Numbered from the stretch's first letter, positions 8,729 through 19,581 are shown. The stretch is 20,512 nucleotides of DNA from Ophiothrix spiculata (GCA_000969725.1 JXSR01S033334.1), one strand, 5' to 3'. Translations and numbers: made by a program. Notes: generated from the letters alone by a model not told the origin.

Positions 8729-10091
8729 ATTACCCTTGTAGATCTCTAACAGTTATCAATTTGCAATTGCAGCGTGTCTGGGCTGCATTATGTTGTAGGA
8801 TGCGAAGCTGAGTGAAAAGAGGTACAATGCAGGTGCTTACAAAGAATATGCAAATATTTGCAGTTGTACATCTTTTCAGTATGTACCCGGCACATGTTTA
8901 TACATTTGCTTGTATGATTGTTTGCTTTTTTGTATTTTTTGTATTTTTACAATAAAATAGAAGACGTGAATGAATAGAAGGCATAATTGAAGAATGACTT
9001 TGACTAATATGTACTTCCAAGGGTATACGTTGTTCACTTTGACCCAACATTTAGTTTTTGCGTAAAAACCTAATCCCGCCTTTTTGAATGTCTATGTCAA
9101 AAATCTTTTAAGGAAAAGATTTTTTGTGACACATATAGATGTGTGGAATTTTATTAAGAATAATTAAATGGTGTTTGGGTCCTATTTAAAGCTGGTGATG
9201 GCACTTTATCATGTCAGACGTATTGCTGAAGTAGTCGTAATGGAAAATGTTAAAAACTTATGAGACCACTAAAACTTCATTCAAGTGTTGTCTTAACCCT
9301 CGTCCACCTAAGGTATTTTCTACTACGTCATCACTTAAGGGGGCGGGGTTGATTGACGCGCCAAAAGTGTGGTTGTTTTATACCATAGTATAGGATAGGG
9401 TTTCCTCTTTCTATCGATACCAAAATCATGAAAATTGGTCAAGGCGTTACGTAATTATGACGTCATAAAGTACTTTAGGTCGGAAAATTTCGCCGAAATC
9501 TAATTTTCGGCGAAAATTGAAAAACAATTCAAAAATTCGCTATAAAAGTTCTAAATATCGGGATTTCATCGGGTTTTTTTGCTAATGAATAAAGCAAATG
9601 GTAGTTCTAACATATTCTGTAAGTGTAAGCTTGTAAGCATGCAGATATTTCTCAAAAACGGCGACTTTTTAAATAGGAGGGTGGTTACCACCCCCCCCCC
9701 TACCCACGGACTTTGACGGCTTACCCTACCCCCACCTAAGGTGGTACCCACGATTTTTTTTTCATCAAAATGACCGCAAAGGATGAAAAAACAATTACTT
9801 AAATGCCCGGGGTCACTTTTATTTTGCGTTTTGGAGCAATCGGCGACAATCCGTTAGGGGTGGACGAGGATTAAACCACCTGGATAAAATTGCGGTCTTC
9901 CTTTGAAAATCTTTGATCATGATAATTGCAGACTACAGTTGTCTCAGAAGACCATGTTATTGCTTTGTTATCGGCAGGAAATCAAAATATATAGTCTGCG
10001 TAAAATGATATTTGTACCCTATCCCTCCTGGGGATATAGCACGCAAAGACATCTTTACATCAATCTTTTCTCGTTCTTCAGTTTTGCATAA
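8729..10091 (-). repeat. Right arm of a large inverted repeat
   Basis: Aligns with the reverse complement of 138-1285. The inner boundary is at TATTACCCTTGTAGATC (8729) and the outer boundary at TTTGCATAA (about 10083-10091). A 574-base TTAA element interrupts it at 9297-9870. The words just outside the two arms both contain AAAACTA (near 119-125 and 10090-10096), but they are offset by about a dozen bases from the alignment ends, so a target duplication for the whole 10-kb unit is only weakly suggested. The 62-codon frame at 9903-10091 is not preserved in the left arm. Confidence 0.85.
9297..9870 (+). mobile_element. TTAA-flanked piggyBac-type non-autonomous element, 574 bp
   Basis: The element is bounded by TTAA at 9293-9296 and 9871-9874. 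Its ends are CCCTCGTCCACC at the left and TCCTCGTCCACC when the right end is read inward, matching at 11 of 12 bases. The left arm of the large inverted repeat reads through the target with a single TTAA (364-367), a clean empty site. TTAA duplication plus CCC-type termini are typical of piggyBac elements and their derivatives. No transposase is encoded. Inside are a strong hairpin at 9484-9519 (TTTCGCCGAAA facing TTTTCGGCGAAAA), a perfect TGACGTCA at 9458-9465, and a G/C-rich palindrome at 9679-9693 next to a C run. A truncated relative lies at 7756-8140. Confidence 0.88.
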
Positions 10092-13000
10092 AAACTAGTC
10101 CATGTCTGCTTAATTTTAATGGAACATAAAGTTTGATAATTTATTGTCGAATCAACCAGAAAGAGGACTAATGTGATTATTTTCTTTTACTTGAAATTTC
10201 TATCGAAATCTATTTTGACAAATTGGTGATTCGATAGAAATTCTTTCCATAGATCACTTTTCATTTGGGCAACAATTTTGAACAGATTTAACGTTTCCAC
10301 TTCATTTTAAATTTAATCGGTTGTAGTGCTTTTAGATTCAAAAGCAAAGTAAATTTCTAAAACTGTATCTTGTTTTAGATTTGAATTTGAAGTTTTTGCA
10401 GGTTTTGGAAAATATTACATATATCATCCAAACAGAGAAACAATGTAAGCTATAGGCCTACAAGATTTTTTCCGATGGAAAATTAATACAAATATCCTGC
10501 TGGTATTTGCATAGGCATGTACAGATGTGTCAGTGGCATTACCAGACTTTCAGTATAGATGGTGCACACATGTTGGTTTTGACCGACAACGGATTTATGA
10601 AACTCAAAAGTTACACCCATATTGTTCAACGTAGCTATCAAAAACTGACAAGCAAATATTTTCTTGCGTTTTTTTCTCCTTATCAATCTTAACTAAATAA
10701 CGACATAAATTTATCAATTCACTGATTTTTGAAATACTTATGTTCTAATAATATCAACATCATATGGTACCTAGAAATTCGCCGACAGCAACGTTCTGCA
10801 ACCGACAAATGGTGGAGCCTATGTACACCTCTGGATACACCACATGTTTGTTGTTACATAAAATGCTTATCTTCTAAAGATCACCCACTGAAAATAATTC
10901 TTAAAATTTATTTTGCAAAATTATTGACTATTTCTATTCATTTTGTTTTTCTCAGGCTTGTTTTATGCTCTATACGTATTCAGAATAAAAAAAAAAGGAA
11001 AAAGCAAGGCATTTCAATATGTTGGCGCTATTTATAATATGTGCAACCTGACTTTGATAATATTTTCAATATACATGGTCGTTCAAAAAACTCAGAATCC
11101 AAATTCAAGGTACCCCAACCATTATCAGATTGTAAAGGCATTATTGAGGATATTATATAAACCATCCCTGAAAGTTTGAAGCAATTTGCATTATTACTTC
11201 AATCTATCTATAAGTATTGCTTAAAATTGGCTTGTCCATGACGGTTTCTCTTGGTTTTGTCTTCAACTTGCTATGATAGATTTGCAATGTATTTGGTACC
11301 ACATATGTTGCTGTGCATGTTGTTAACACAAATTTCCCGATGAAAGTGATATATACCATAAATTGGTTTGAATAATGTGCTTGAACATAACTTTGGATAC
11401 TGGAAGACCAAGTTGCAGTTATTTATTTTGAAATTAACACAATGGTGAAGTTCAAAGGCTTGGTTTATATAATATGGCGCTATAGCTCACATGATCATTT
11501 GTTTATTTGTTTTGATTTCGTTTATGGTCTTAATTTGCTACTTTTCAACAGTTTAACTGGATTTGGATTACTTTGCTTGTGTCTATTAAAATTATGGCTC
11601 TTTGGTATTGCATAAGTCAAGAGAATAAAGCAATTCATTTCTAAGGATACACTACGATAGTGCATTGGAATGCCTACAACTCAATTACAGGAACGTCCGT
11701 AACACAACGTGCGGTGCAACAATTATAGGTTACAGCTCCTGAATGCAATACAAATCAAATTCAACAGGAAAAAAAACACCCAAAAGCTAATAAAAGCTCT
11801 CGTGGACAGACCATTTTGAAGCAAGATTTATAGATTGTATAATGTAAATTCCATCAAAATTTCAGGAATAGTTTAAAACCAATCCCAGATGATGGCTTTG
11901 AATATTGATGTCGATTCAGCTACAGCTTCCATCTTCAAGATATTCTTGAACTTGGGGTTTTAGTGTGTGTTTTAAACCACCCTTTATATATGATAGGAAA
12001 ATTAAATTATCGCTGATCATGCATTAGTTACTTTCACATGCTTTGTAAATAAAACATGGCACACTGTGTATGTAGAACATATTGATTTCAAACATTTTAA
12101 AACGTTTTAAAAGTTATAGCAAACTCAAATATTTTACACTGGAATTCACGTGCAAGAGAGCAGAAAGGAGTATAACATAAAAGTATTATACATGTACGTA
12201 TATAAGTATAATTGAGTATTCTGGGACCTCCGATATTTTTACAACTAAAATTACAATATCAATTCTTGTAAAATAAAGGGCCAACTATATGAATATGTAT
12301 TTCAGTTTCCGTAAGCATACTATTTACATATCTCTAGGTAAAATCAATATCAAAATTCCATATCTCTGTGTCAACTCATTTTGCTATAATTATGGAGCTC
12401 AAATTTCACAGCAGAGATATTAAATATCAAATCAAAAAAAGATTATACACATTTTAATGTGATAATTTAGGGAACATTCAGTTGCTTGTGGCGTATCACG
12501 TGTCGTAATATATCCACTTATATCTAAAATAAATACGACAAGACAGGTGTGTCAAACACAACAGAGGTAATTATAGAGGTTTTTGTTTCCAATTATTACT
12601 TTGTCGTTGAATACCCTAGTGTTTAACCATAGTCAAATATTGGCTCGTTTTATTCCTTATTCCAGATGTATTTGCTTCATGTTGCGGTTTTTTCTGAATA
12701 ATGTAAATACGTCATTATGTTAGTTTCAAGTATCAGAAATTGTAGATTAAGCTTGTGCAGATGATCTTTAAGTGTTGAAACCATAGATTAAAGAAAGTAG
12801 AAAACACAGAAGGCGGGTACACTTTATTTACTTGAAAGTAAACACCAAAGACAGATGTCATTGACATTTGAAAGAATAATTATTCACCTTCTCCAAATGT
12901 GACCCTTCCAGCTCCTAACAGCCATAAAGTCGGCAAAGTTCATTTTACGCTACAGACGAAAATACATGCAAACTACAAGAATATCAGTATTGTCAAATTA

Positions 13001-13254
13001 AAGAATATGTTTAAGTTGCACCCATTACAAATTGTAGATCCGCATTTCGGATTACTTGGTACAACAATACTTTTATAAAATATTTCTCAGATATGACTTT
13101 TTTGACATCAGGTCTGTTTTGTAAATAAAATTAGGTTTCTTTTGGAATACCTTTAGTATGTTGCATGTTTAAGGTCTATTGTACAATTGTTTAATTTTTG
13201 TTTAAATTGTTTCTTCTCTTCTTGCCTTTGACAAATAACTACGTTGTTTATGAA
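10092..13254. other. Mostly unique sequence; no confirmed gene
   Basis: Over 3 kb in which I found no copy of the repeat families and no inverted-repeat element. Short overlapping frames near 10483-10692 occur on both strands and look like chance. One weak candidate terminal exon (10956-11179) is listed separately. The rest, including 11640-13254, shows only AT-rich sequence with no frame of useful length. Confidence 0.45.
10956..11179 (+). other. Candidate terminal exon, unknown membrane protein
   Basis: A pyrimidine-rich acceptor, TTTTGTTTTTCTCAG, ends at 10955 and is followed by about 74 open codons to TGA at 11177-11179. The peptide has GLFYALYVF, a basic stretch (RIKKKGKSK), a hydrophobic stretch that could cross a membrane (NLTLIIFSIYMVV) and a polar tail ending KPSLKV. 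The acceptor would require one base from an upstream exon to complete the first codon. A polyadenylation-type AATAAA lies at 11624-11629, which would give a 3' untranslated region of about 450 bases. No family is recognised and no upstream exon was found, so this may be chance in AT-rich DNA. Confidence 0.2.
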
Positions 13255-14600
13255 AATTAAAGGTTCCGGTCATTTATTAATTGATTTGTTTCGGTCATTT
13301 TATTTTCTTCTTTTAATAAATTGACATTTAAAAAAAATGTCCCGACTGTACATTAGTCAACCCATCCTACATATTAGTTTATGTTCTGTTTGATTAGAGT
13401 GTATTTATTATGAACAAGCAGGACGCAGTACCGTTTAGAAGTTGAACATTTTAACATGATGACCAAAAACAAAAAACTGATATGAAAAGATCACCGCAAA
13501 CAACGACGTTTACATGAAACTTTGATGATGGATTTTTGAAGGTTCATATCATAGTCTCAGGAGGCCATTACAGAGTGAATCTTACTATGCGGAGTTTGTA
13601 AACCGATTCCTACATAAAGTCATCATTTACAGAGCTGTGTCAATAACCTCAAAAATGAGAATAAGTGATGGCGTCAAAGTAAAATACCCTGCATGGAATT
13701 CAAGGAAAAACCTTGCCATGTCATCTGAAGGTGTCAAGGCAATCATGCATCATGTATTCTTATATAAACTTCAATCAGTATACGAGTCTGTTTTGTAGGA
13801 GTATGTGGGATGAACGAGGAATTGGTTGGATATCATGGTCGTTGAAATTTTGAGTTAGTAATTTTACTCGTAAATTCCGTTGCTAACTTGCTTCTGTCGA
13901 AAGATAGATTAAGTCTAATCATCAAAAGTAAAATAAATAATGGTTAAATGTAAGTGTAAGTGATAATCATGGCTTTTAGCTACTTGACTTATTTATTCCT
14001 CAAAATATTCTTCACCTCCCATTTGTCATCAGGCCTTGTTCTCCTCAATATACAGCTTTATCCCTACCCCCCCCACACACACACACCCACAACGCATTTA
14101 AACTTTTTTGTTAGAGAGAAAAAAAATCACTAACCATGCAGGATTCGATCCCGAAACCTCGGCAGTGTTTTCGGTTCATTGCTAACTTGTTTCTCACTTG
14201 CTTGAATCTACGCTCTGTTTGAGATATTTGTTTATGTTTCTATAATACTCATGACAAATCTTATATTTCATTCAGGACGAAGAGTGTCGTTTAAAAATCT
14301 TATAAAAAATGACACAGGCACTACCGTCGGTAACAGGTTTACACTACAAAATATATAACATGGATTACATTTATTTCATCCCACTTCGATTTCTCAATTG
14401 CATTCCTAAAAGCATATCGCATCTCGGGTTTAACAAAACATTATAAAAAAGTGAGGGATAACCAGATATCAATCTTGTGAAAGGGGTGACGTTTTAACAA
14501 GATTATGATATCAAGTTGTTGTTGGCCTGCTTGCTCTTGGTTTTTGCTAAAGTAAAATATCGACCATAACCATGTTCCGACTGGTACGAACCAATTTGAA
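13255..14600 (+). repeat. Dispersed repeat family, copy C
   Basis: Begins with a shortened X block (GGTCATTTAT, then AAAAAAAATGTCCCGACTGTAC), in the same orientation as copy D and opposite to that of copy A. The core follows from about 13370, is more diverged than A, B and D, and is interrupted at about 14060-14305 by unrelated sequence. It resumes at ATGACACAGGCA (about 14310) and continues to the ATCGACCATA segment near 14559-14568. Next comes CATGTTCCGACTGGTACGAA (near 14571), whose reverse complement resembles the segment at 1755 of copy A. The frame equivalent to 1909-2214 is broken. Confidence 0.75.
14060..14305. mobile_element. Insertion in copy C with tRNA-like box and CA repeat
   Basis: Copies A and B have unrelated sequence at this place, so this stretch was inserted or substituted. 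It contains a C8 run followed by a short CA microsatellite (14067-14086) and then, near 14144, GGATTCGATCCCG. That string resembles the internal B box of RNA polymerase III promoters, and its reverse complement GGATCGAATCC also does. A partial A-box-like TTAGCAATGAACC can be read on the minus strand about 40 bases away. This could be a SINE fragment. No tail or target duplication was identified. Confidence 0.3.
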
Positions 14601-15220
14601 GTATTAATACAGGGTGTGCCACAATGCATTGTTTCCACTTCTTATACAAATCAATGTAATATGTTTTTTCAACTATGCACAATCTGGAAATGAAGCTCTT
14701 CAATTTGCCTTTAAATCATAAAAATTGACCAAACCAATCTCAGGGAACCTTCATTTGAGTAAATTCTGTATTTTCATTTCTTTTCACGATTTCACCAGAC
14801 ACACAAAGAAGTACAATTGCATTGAAGATGTGTTCTCTTAAAATTCTCGCAAACATAGTATTTTGAAACAATCTATGTATCAATCTGCTCATGCATAACA
14901 TGCAGCACCAGTACGTTTTGCCTTCAATTGAGGATTATTAATTATGGCAGGATAGCTTTTTAAAGGTCTTGGGAAAAAGTATGGTTTTTCATCGCTAGAT
15001 GTCTAAGACCGAATGTACTAAATCCCATAGTCATTACACAATTCCTGCTTGATACGTAATTGAATACAAATTTGGACTTTACATTCTAGATTACGTAACC
15101 GTAACAAACAATAGATTGACTAATAACTAGAATACTCATGTAAATGAGACGTTATCAACTGTGACTTCGTTTGCAAATGTGATCGCGAACAGGCCTCCCT
15201 TCAGAAGCAGTTTGCTTTAA
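14601..15220. other. No gene seen
   Basis: AT-rich sequence between copy C and the 15221 element. ACAGGGTGTGCCACAA near 14610 resembles the kind of sequence found at some mariner-like ends, but no inverted partner was found in the window. The minus-strand frame at 14503-14703 overlaps copy C and has no coding support. Confidence 0.4.
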
Positions 15221-15400
15221 CATTTAGGCCCGTATTCCAGAAAGGTGTTTACTAAAATCAAGGTTTTATTCCTCGTCAACAGCACGACTCATTGAACTGT
15301 TCTGCTTGAAAGCTGCAATGATGCGTATCATTCCTGGACAGTTGACGCTCAATTAAACAATGGTTTAGCTAAACATCTTTCTGGAGTACGGGCCTAAATG
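15221..15400. mobile_element. Short inverted-repeat element (MITE), 180 bp
   Basis: The terminal 31 bases (15221-15251) match the reverse complement of 15370-15400 with two differences. Both arms contain TTAGGCCCGTA and CCAGAAAG. The target duplication is ambiguous. If the element proper starts at GGCCCGTA, a TA flanks it on both sides. If it starts at CATTTAGG, a TTAA lies next to the left end and two bases beyond the right end. The GGCCC(G/A)TATTC terminus is shared with the sequence that starts at 20481. Non-coding. Confidence 0.8.
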
Positions 15401-16732
15401 TCTTAAAATTGGTTAAACAAAGCATAGCCTCTCGGTATTTAATCTTAAGAAACACTGGTTTTCACGATAAATAACAAATAATAAGACTATAAAATTCAAA
15501 GTGGACATTTAGAGTAAATTGTTGTTATAACAAAATATGTGATTAAATAGAGTTGTCCAATGACAATGGTTGTTTGTAATACATTGACCTCAATTCACCT
15601 TGTCCATTGTATAATTTTACCATTTCCGGACGAACTATTTTATTCGTATTAACCTGCTATTCGTAAGTGTATAATTCGCTCTAACATATAGTTCCAAATT
15701 TTCTACTGATTTGAGAAATGCATGTCTTATTGCGGAAGAAGAAAATATTTTTCTCATATCATATTTGTATACACAAATACTAGACTTTTAAATCTTACGT
15801 CAGTCAAGATACAAAAATAAGCGGAGAAATATTGACCGCAGTGTTTATCGTGTGTAGGCCTATAACATGCTATATAAACAAATGTTTCGTTTATGACCTT
15901 GATTATTTATGCCATTTTGATTTGACCCTGACCAAATAAGTTACTCTTAAAAGCGTAATCAAACATGACAACGCTCCAATGATTTTAACATAAACAAGAA
16001 TAGTCATGAAAAAGAATATACTCCCGTGTAGTTTGATTGGTGTATTAATTGGGATAATTCGTTCGTAAGACCTTAATAGTTAGGGGAAGTTCCCATGGAC
16101 AAATATTTTTTTTTTCAAAAGCCCTTTTGATGAAAAGCCAGTGTTTCACATACTTGTCTTGATTCAAGTCGATGACATGCTTTGGTCTCAGAAAAATGCT
16201 TAACTAACTATCAAATGTCAATTTCACATTTCATAATAATAACCATATTAAACTATTCATAAAAACTTTTGATTAAAACAAATAAATCTAACTTTAGAGT
16301 ACACAAGAACAGATTAAATTTACAGTAAGTTTCAAGCGTGAATTTTAACTTTCATCAACTTTTAAAAACAAAACAATTCAAATATACTAATCCAAGTTTC
16401 AACATTTATCTTGCCACTAGTTGGGCCTACAAAATTCCAATCCCTAAATAAAAAGATCATGCAATGGTTGAAAACCCCAAAGTAACATTTATATATAGGC
16501 CTGACAAAATCTAAGCCATACAATAAACTGCTAAATTTAATCCATATCAGCCAATCCACATCATAAAGGCATATCACATCAACCCAACAATTAATTCTGA
16601 CCTGAAAACAAGGTCACACCAACTATACCTGTCTGTTTTTTTTCTTCTTATTTTGGTTTTGTCTTTCTTTCCTTCCTCCTCACATGCAAAGTGGAGTAAT
16701 AATAGTTCAGAGTGAAAATAGGGATAATTATA
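15401..16732. other. No gene seen
   Basis: About 1.3 kb of AT-rich sequence. It holds TAGGCCTA-type words at 15855 and 16495, a T8 run near 16628, and a pyrimidine-rich tract near 16628-16681. The minus-strand frames at 16362-16840 cross this region and the end of the Tc1 element, and show no domain or splice structure I can support. Confidence 0.45.
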
Positions 16733-17099
16733 TACAGACTTGACATTAAATATGGAATATACTTTTTTCCGTTGGTTTCCATATTGAATAACCCGCCATA
16801 TCTCTGTATGTACCAATTTTGGAGACTTATGCTTTCTCATGTTTAGTTTGTAACTACACTTATAAACTTTAAACGAAGGGTACTTTCAAACTCACTGAAG
16901 TGATACCGATACAACGGGAAACCTGGAGGTACAAATAACTCGGAAAATCAGGTCTAAAGCCGTGCACTGCAATATTAAAGAAAGGAAAATGAATTTGCCA
17001 TATTTTCTTTCATACGTTACCTAGAGATGTGAAACTCTACAGGGTTGATTTACACAATGTTAGTAAAAATTTCTGATCAATCAATATTTCCTCTGTTCT

Positions 17100-17790
17100 C
17101 ATTGAGAAGCGTACAAAGTCATGACTCTCCATGGCATGCTTCCCATTTGTTATTGGAGAGTTTTTCGGGTATCTCAGCCAAATCACCTAACTCAGCCCCA
17201 CAAGACTCCTTCACCTCGGAGGATCAAGATAACATGCTGTTAATCCAACGTGTTTCTTAACTCAAATGTTCTCATAAGGATTAATATCCGAAGATCTTGC
17301 CGAACAAGTAAAGAACTAAACATCCTGATCTTCCAGGAAAGTCCGGATTGTACGAGCACGACGGAGGCGAATGTTGTCATGTGGAGCACAAAATTGTTTC
17401 CGAAGAAGCCTCTAGACAATGATATTTTCAATGCTTCTAGAATGCATCTTTACTGGTACTGATGGAAGCTGCCTTCCAAAGTGATCAGGGCCGATTTTCC
17501 ACCTGCATGTGAAACACCCAGAAGGCAATGTTACCTTCTTCTCGATACATTGTTGATAGCATGCACACTTTAGTATTACCCTTCTCTGTACATCTGCGGC
17601 CCTGAAGCGTCCATGTTGGCAGTATATTTCAAATTGAGTCTAAGCTCTGAAGACAACGTTATCTCATTCATGGGACTTAAAATGGAAATTAATCTGTAGC
17701 TCAGATAAAGCGTCGCTGGGAAAGGTGTTTGGTCAATATATTTTCTCCAGAGGTTTCCTAGCATGATCGCCACTTTGAATAATTTTAGAG
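17100..17790 (-). pseudogene. Tc1-type DD34E transposase pseudogene
   Basis: Transposases of this family cut and paste their element at TA sites. On the minus strand, in order: LSSELRLNLKY (about 17630-17660), the degenerate first catalytic motif with Ser (codon 17648-17650) where Asp is expected; GKSALITLEGSFHQYQ followed by a stop; then HDNIRLRRARTIRTFLEDQD and ARSSDINPYEN, the second and third catalytic motifs. The Asp codon (17376-17378) and Glu codon (17271-17273) are in one frame with exactly 34 residues between them. The codon two after the Glu-Asn pair is TGA where the family has the Trp codon TGG. After frame changes come ELGDLAEIPEKLSNN and a C-terminal SMPWRVMTLYAS (about 17105-17144). 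All three frames are used. The N-terminal DNA-binding domain is not recognised. Confidence 0.85.
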
Positions 17791-17801
17791 TTTACAAATG
17801 T

Positions 17802-17898
17802 TTCTTAATACGAGCTTGTTTTATGCAAGATCATGGTGTTGGACACTTGCACTGTTTGGTAAGATCTTCAGATATGAACTCTATTGAGGACTTCTAGC
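17802..17898 (+). pseudogene. Inverted second fragment of the Tc1 transposase
   Basis: On the plus strand the frame from 17802 reads through FMQDHGVGHLHCLVRSSDMN and SIEDF to TAG at 17896-17898. This matches the end of the Tc1 catalytic domain (FLQ-HGV, then ARSPDLNPIE in typical members), with the Glu codon at 17886-17888. The Trp codon expected after the motif is again a stop, here TAG. The fragment faces the minus-strand pseudogene. Further downstream, in another frame, HGESMRRKLL (about 18033-18061) resembles the family's C-terminal SMRRR stretch. This is direct evidence that the element contains two opposed transposase 3' parts. Confidence 0.7.
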
Positions 17899-18419
17899 CT
17901 GAAAAAACACATCGATGAACAACAAGCTTCATCAAACAACCTTGTATATACATGAGTAACTTTAGGCTGTGCTTGATACTTTGGCTAATACACCTGTCCG
18001 AACTCTCCAATCACTATTGGAATGTCCGCATGGAGAGTCCATGCGCCGCAAGCTTCTTATGGATGACATAGCAAAGAGAGTTTGGTCATAATTTGTAACT
18101 AACAATATGTAAAATAACCTTGTAAAATTTCAAACGTCAAGGTAAAGTATTAAAGAAACTACGGCAAATTTAATTTCCGTGTATTCTGTATAATGGTGAA
18201 CGAGTTTTGACCCAAATTTTAGTGGTTTTTTGTGCTTTAAAGTTTCCGATTTTCTCTGTGTCACCTAGGTATACACAAAAAGTGTCTTAGTACAAAGTTT
18301 ACATGTATATCTACAAATATTAAGAAATACACATTCTTGGAGTTATCATATACCGAGATATGGCGGATTATTCAAGATGGAAACCAACAGAATAAATATA
18401 TTCCATATTCAAGTCTGTA

Positions 18420-18675
18420 CATGCAGTACAGTGACCACATCCCTTAAAGCCTCTACCAGGCTAGGCACATACAAGCACAAATAATAATAAATAACAATTA
18501 AAAAATATTGTGGTGGCCTGGGGACGTATTGAAGTTACAAACTCACTATGTACTATACATTCTAAACCAGACATCTACTAAGCGATGTATGTCTTTTTTA
18601 AAGACTATTCTTGTTATTGTTGGTCGGAAAATGAAACCTTGGTTGAAGCTCAATTTGGTAGATTTGGACCAAGTC
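18420..18675. other. Spacer between Tc1 element and copy D
   Basis: About 250 bases without recognised homology, including a short AATAATAAATAA tract near 18480. The plus-strand frames that begin at 18508 and 18585 run into block X of copy D and have no coding support. Confidence 0.4.
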
Positions 18676-19123
18676 AGGTGTCTTTTGCAAATGTAATTAG
18701 ATTCTTGGGGCGTTTCTTGTACGTGTTGTGTTTTTGTTTAATTGTGTCGTTGCCTAATTTGTGTTTGTGTTTGTACCCTTTTTCTTTAAATTACTCCAAG
18801 TCTCCCTGGGCTTAAATGAACACATTATGTAGAATTTAATTAACAGTTCTGGTCATTTATAATTTGGTCATTTAATAATAATTTAATTTAATTGTATATA
18901 TGTTTATTAAATTGACATTAAAAAAAAAATTTCCGGTGCAATTAAAGTCAACCTTACATTAGTTTGTGTTTTGTTTGATTAAAATGTATTTTTTCACATA
19001 CCCCAAATTCTGAATAAGCATTGGAACACGACATCGACAAAGAGTGCCGAAGGCAACGATGATTACATGTAATTTTGATGATGGGTTTTTTGAAGGTTCA
19101 TATCATAGTCTCAGGTGGCATTA

Positions 19124-19361
19124 TTCACTACTTGCACGGTCCGCCATTTGCGGAGAGAGCCTCGATCTGACAATAAATTAAACTACTACGTTACATAACG
19201 ATGTAATCACTTCATGCAAGGTCAGTGGTTTTTGAAAGAGGGAATCGAACTGTTAATCGTAATATTATGTAAGTTCCAATCTTATAGCTCAGTGGTTCCC
19301 ATTCATCTCGCAAGCCATGTCGAAGCTCTCCCCAAAATGGCGAAACCGTACAATAGGCCAA
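19124..19361. mobile_element. TA-flanked inverted-repeat insertion, 238 bp
   Basis: Copies A and B read straight through this point (GTGGCATTACAGAGTG near 6901-6916), whereas copy D has 238 extra bases flanked by TA (19122-19123 and 19362-19363). The ends are imperfect inverted repeats: TTCACTACTTGCACGGTCCG at the left and TTGGCCTATTGTACGGTTTC when the right end is read inward. Both are followed by a CGCCATTT and GGAGAG stretch. The interior contains TAGCTCAGTGG (19285-19295), a perfect match to the pol III A-box consensus, but no properly spaced B box was seen downstream. No coding capacity. Confidence 0.75.
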
Positions 19362-19581
19362 TAGAGTGAATCTAACTATGCCGAGTGTGTAACCGAATTC
19401 CTATAGGCCCTATACATAAAGTCGTCACTTATATACATGGTAATGTCATTTACCTAAAAAATGAAAAACAAGTGATGGCGTAGAAGTGAAATGCGATGGT
19501 TTGAATTCGAAGAAAAATCCTGCCGTGTCATCTCAATGTGTCAAAGCAATTATTAATCATGTATTCTTATATCAATTTTAA

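Larger units (their letters stand above)
16735..18417. mobile_element. Tc1/mariner-derived fold-back element, 1683 bp
   Basis: The two ends are inverted repeats flanked by TA (16733-16734 and 18418-18419), the target duplication of the Tc1/mariner superfamily. Both ends begin CAGACTTGA and share TATGGAATATA, GTTGGTTTCCAT, TTGAATAA and CCGCCATATCTC. Matching continues far inward: ACTCTCCATG and ATTGGAGAGTT near 17120-17165 have inverted partners near 18000-18040. Weaker similarity reaches the transposase motif region on both sides (about 17290 and 17870). The arms therefore include the 3' part of the transposase and the element looks like two 3' ends joined in inverted orientation. A single element with long termini, like Tc3, is the alternative. 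Many stops and frameshifts make it non-autonomous. Confidence 0.85.

Noticed and set aside
14067-14305. A possible tRNA gene, because of GGATTCGATCCCG
   Set aside because: A full cloverleaf cannot be folded; only a B-box-like string is present, so at most a SINE fragment.
16574-16840. An 88-codon minus-strand frame
   Set aside because: It crosses the left terminus of the Tc1 element (16735), is lysine-rich because of a pyrimidine tract on the other strand, and shows no domain.
17045-17260. A 71-codon plus-strand frame inside the Tc1 element
   Set aside because: It is the antisense shadow of the transposase 3' region.
18508-18815. Two overlapping plus-strand frames giving leucine/cysteine-rich peptides
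   Set aside because: They run into block X of the dispersed repeat, which is non-coding in copies A and C.
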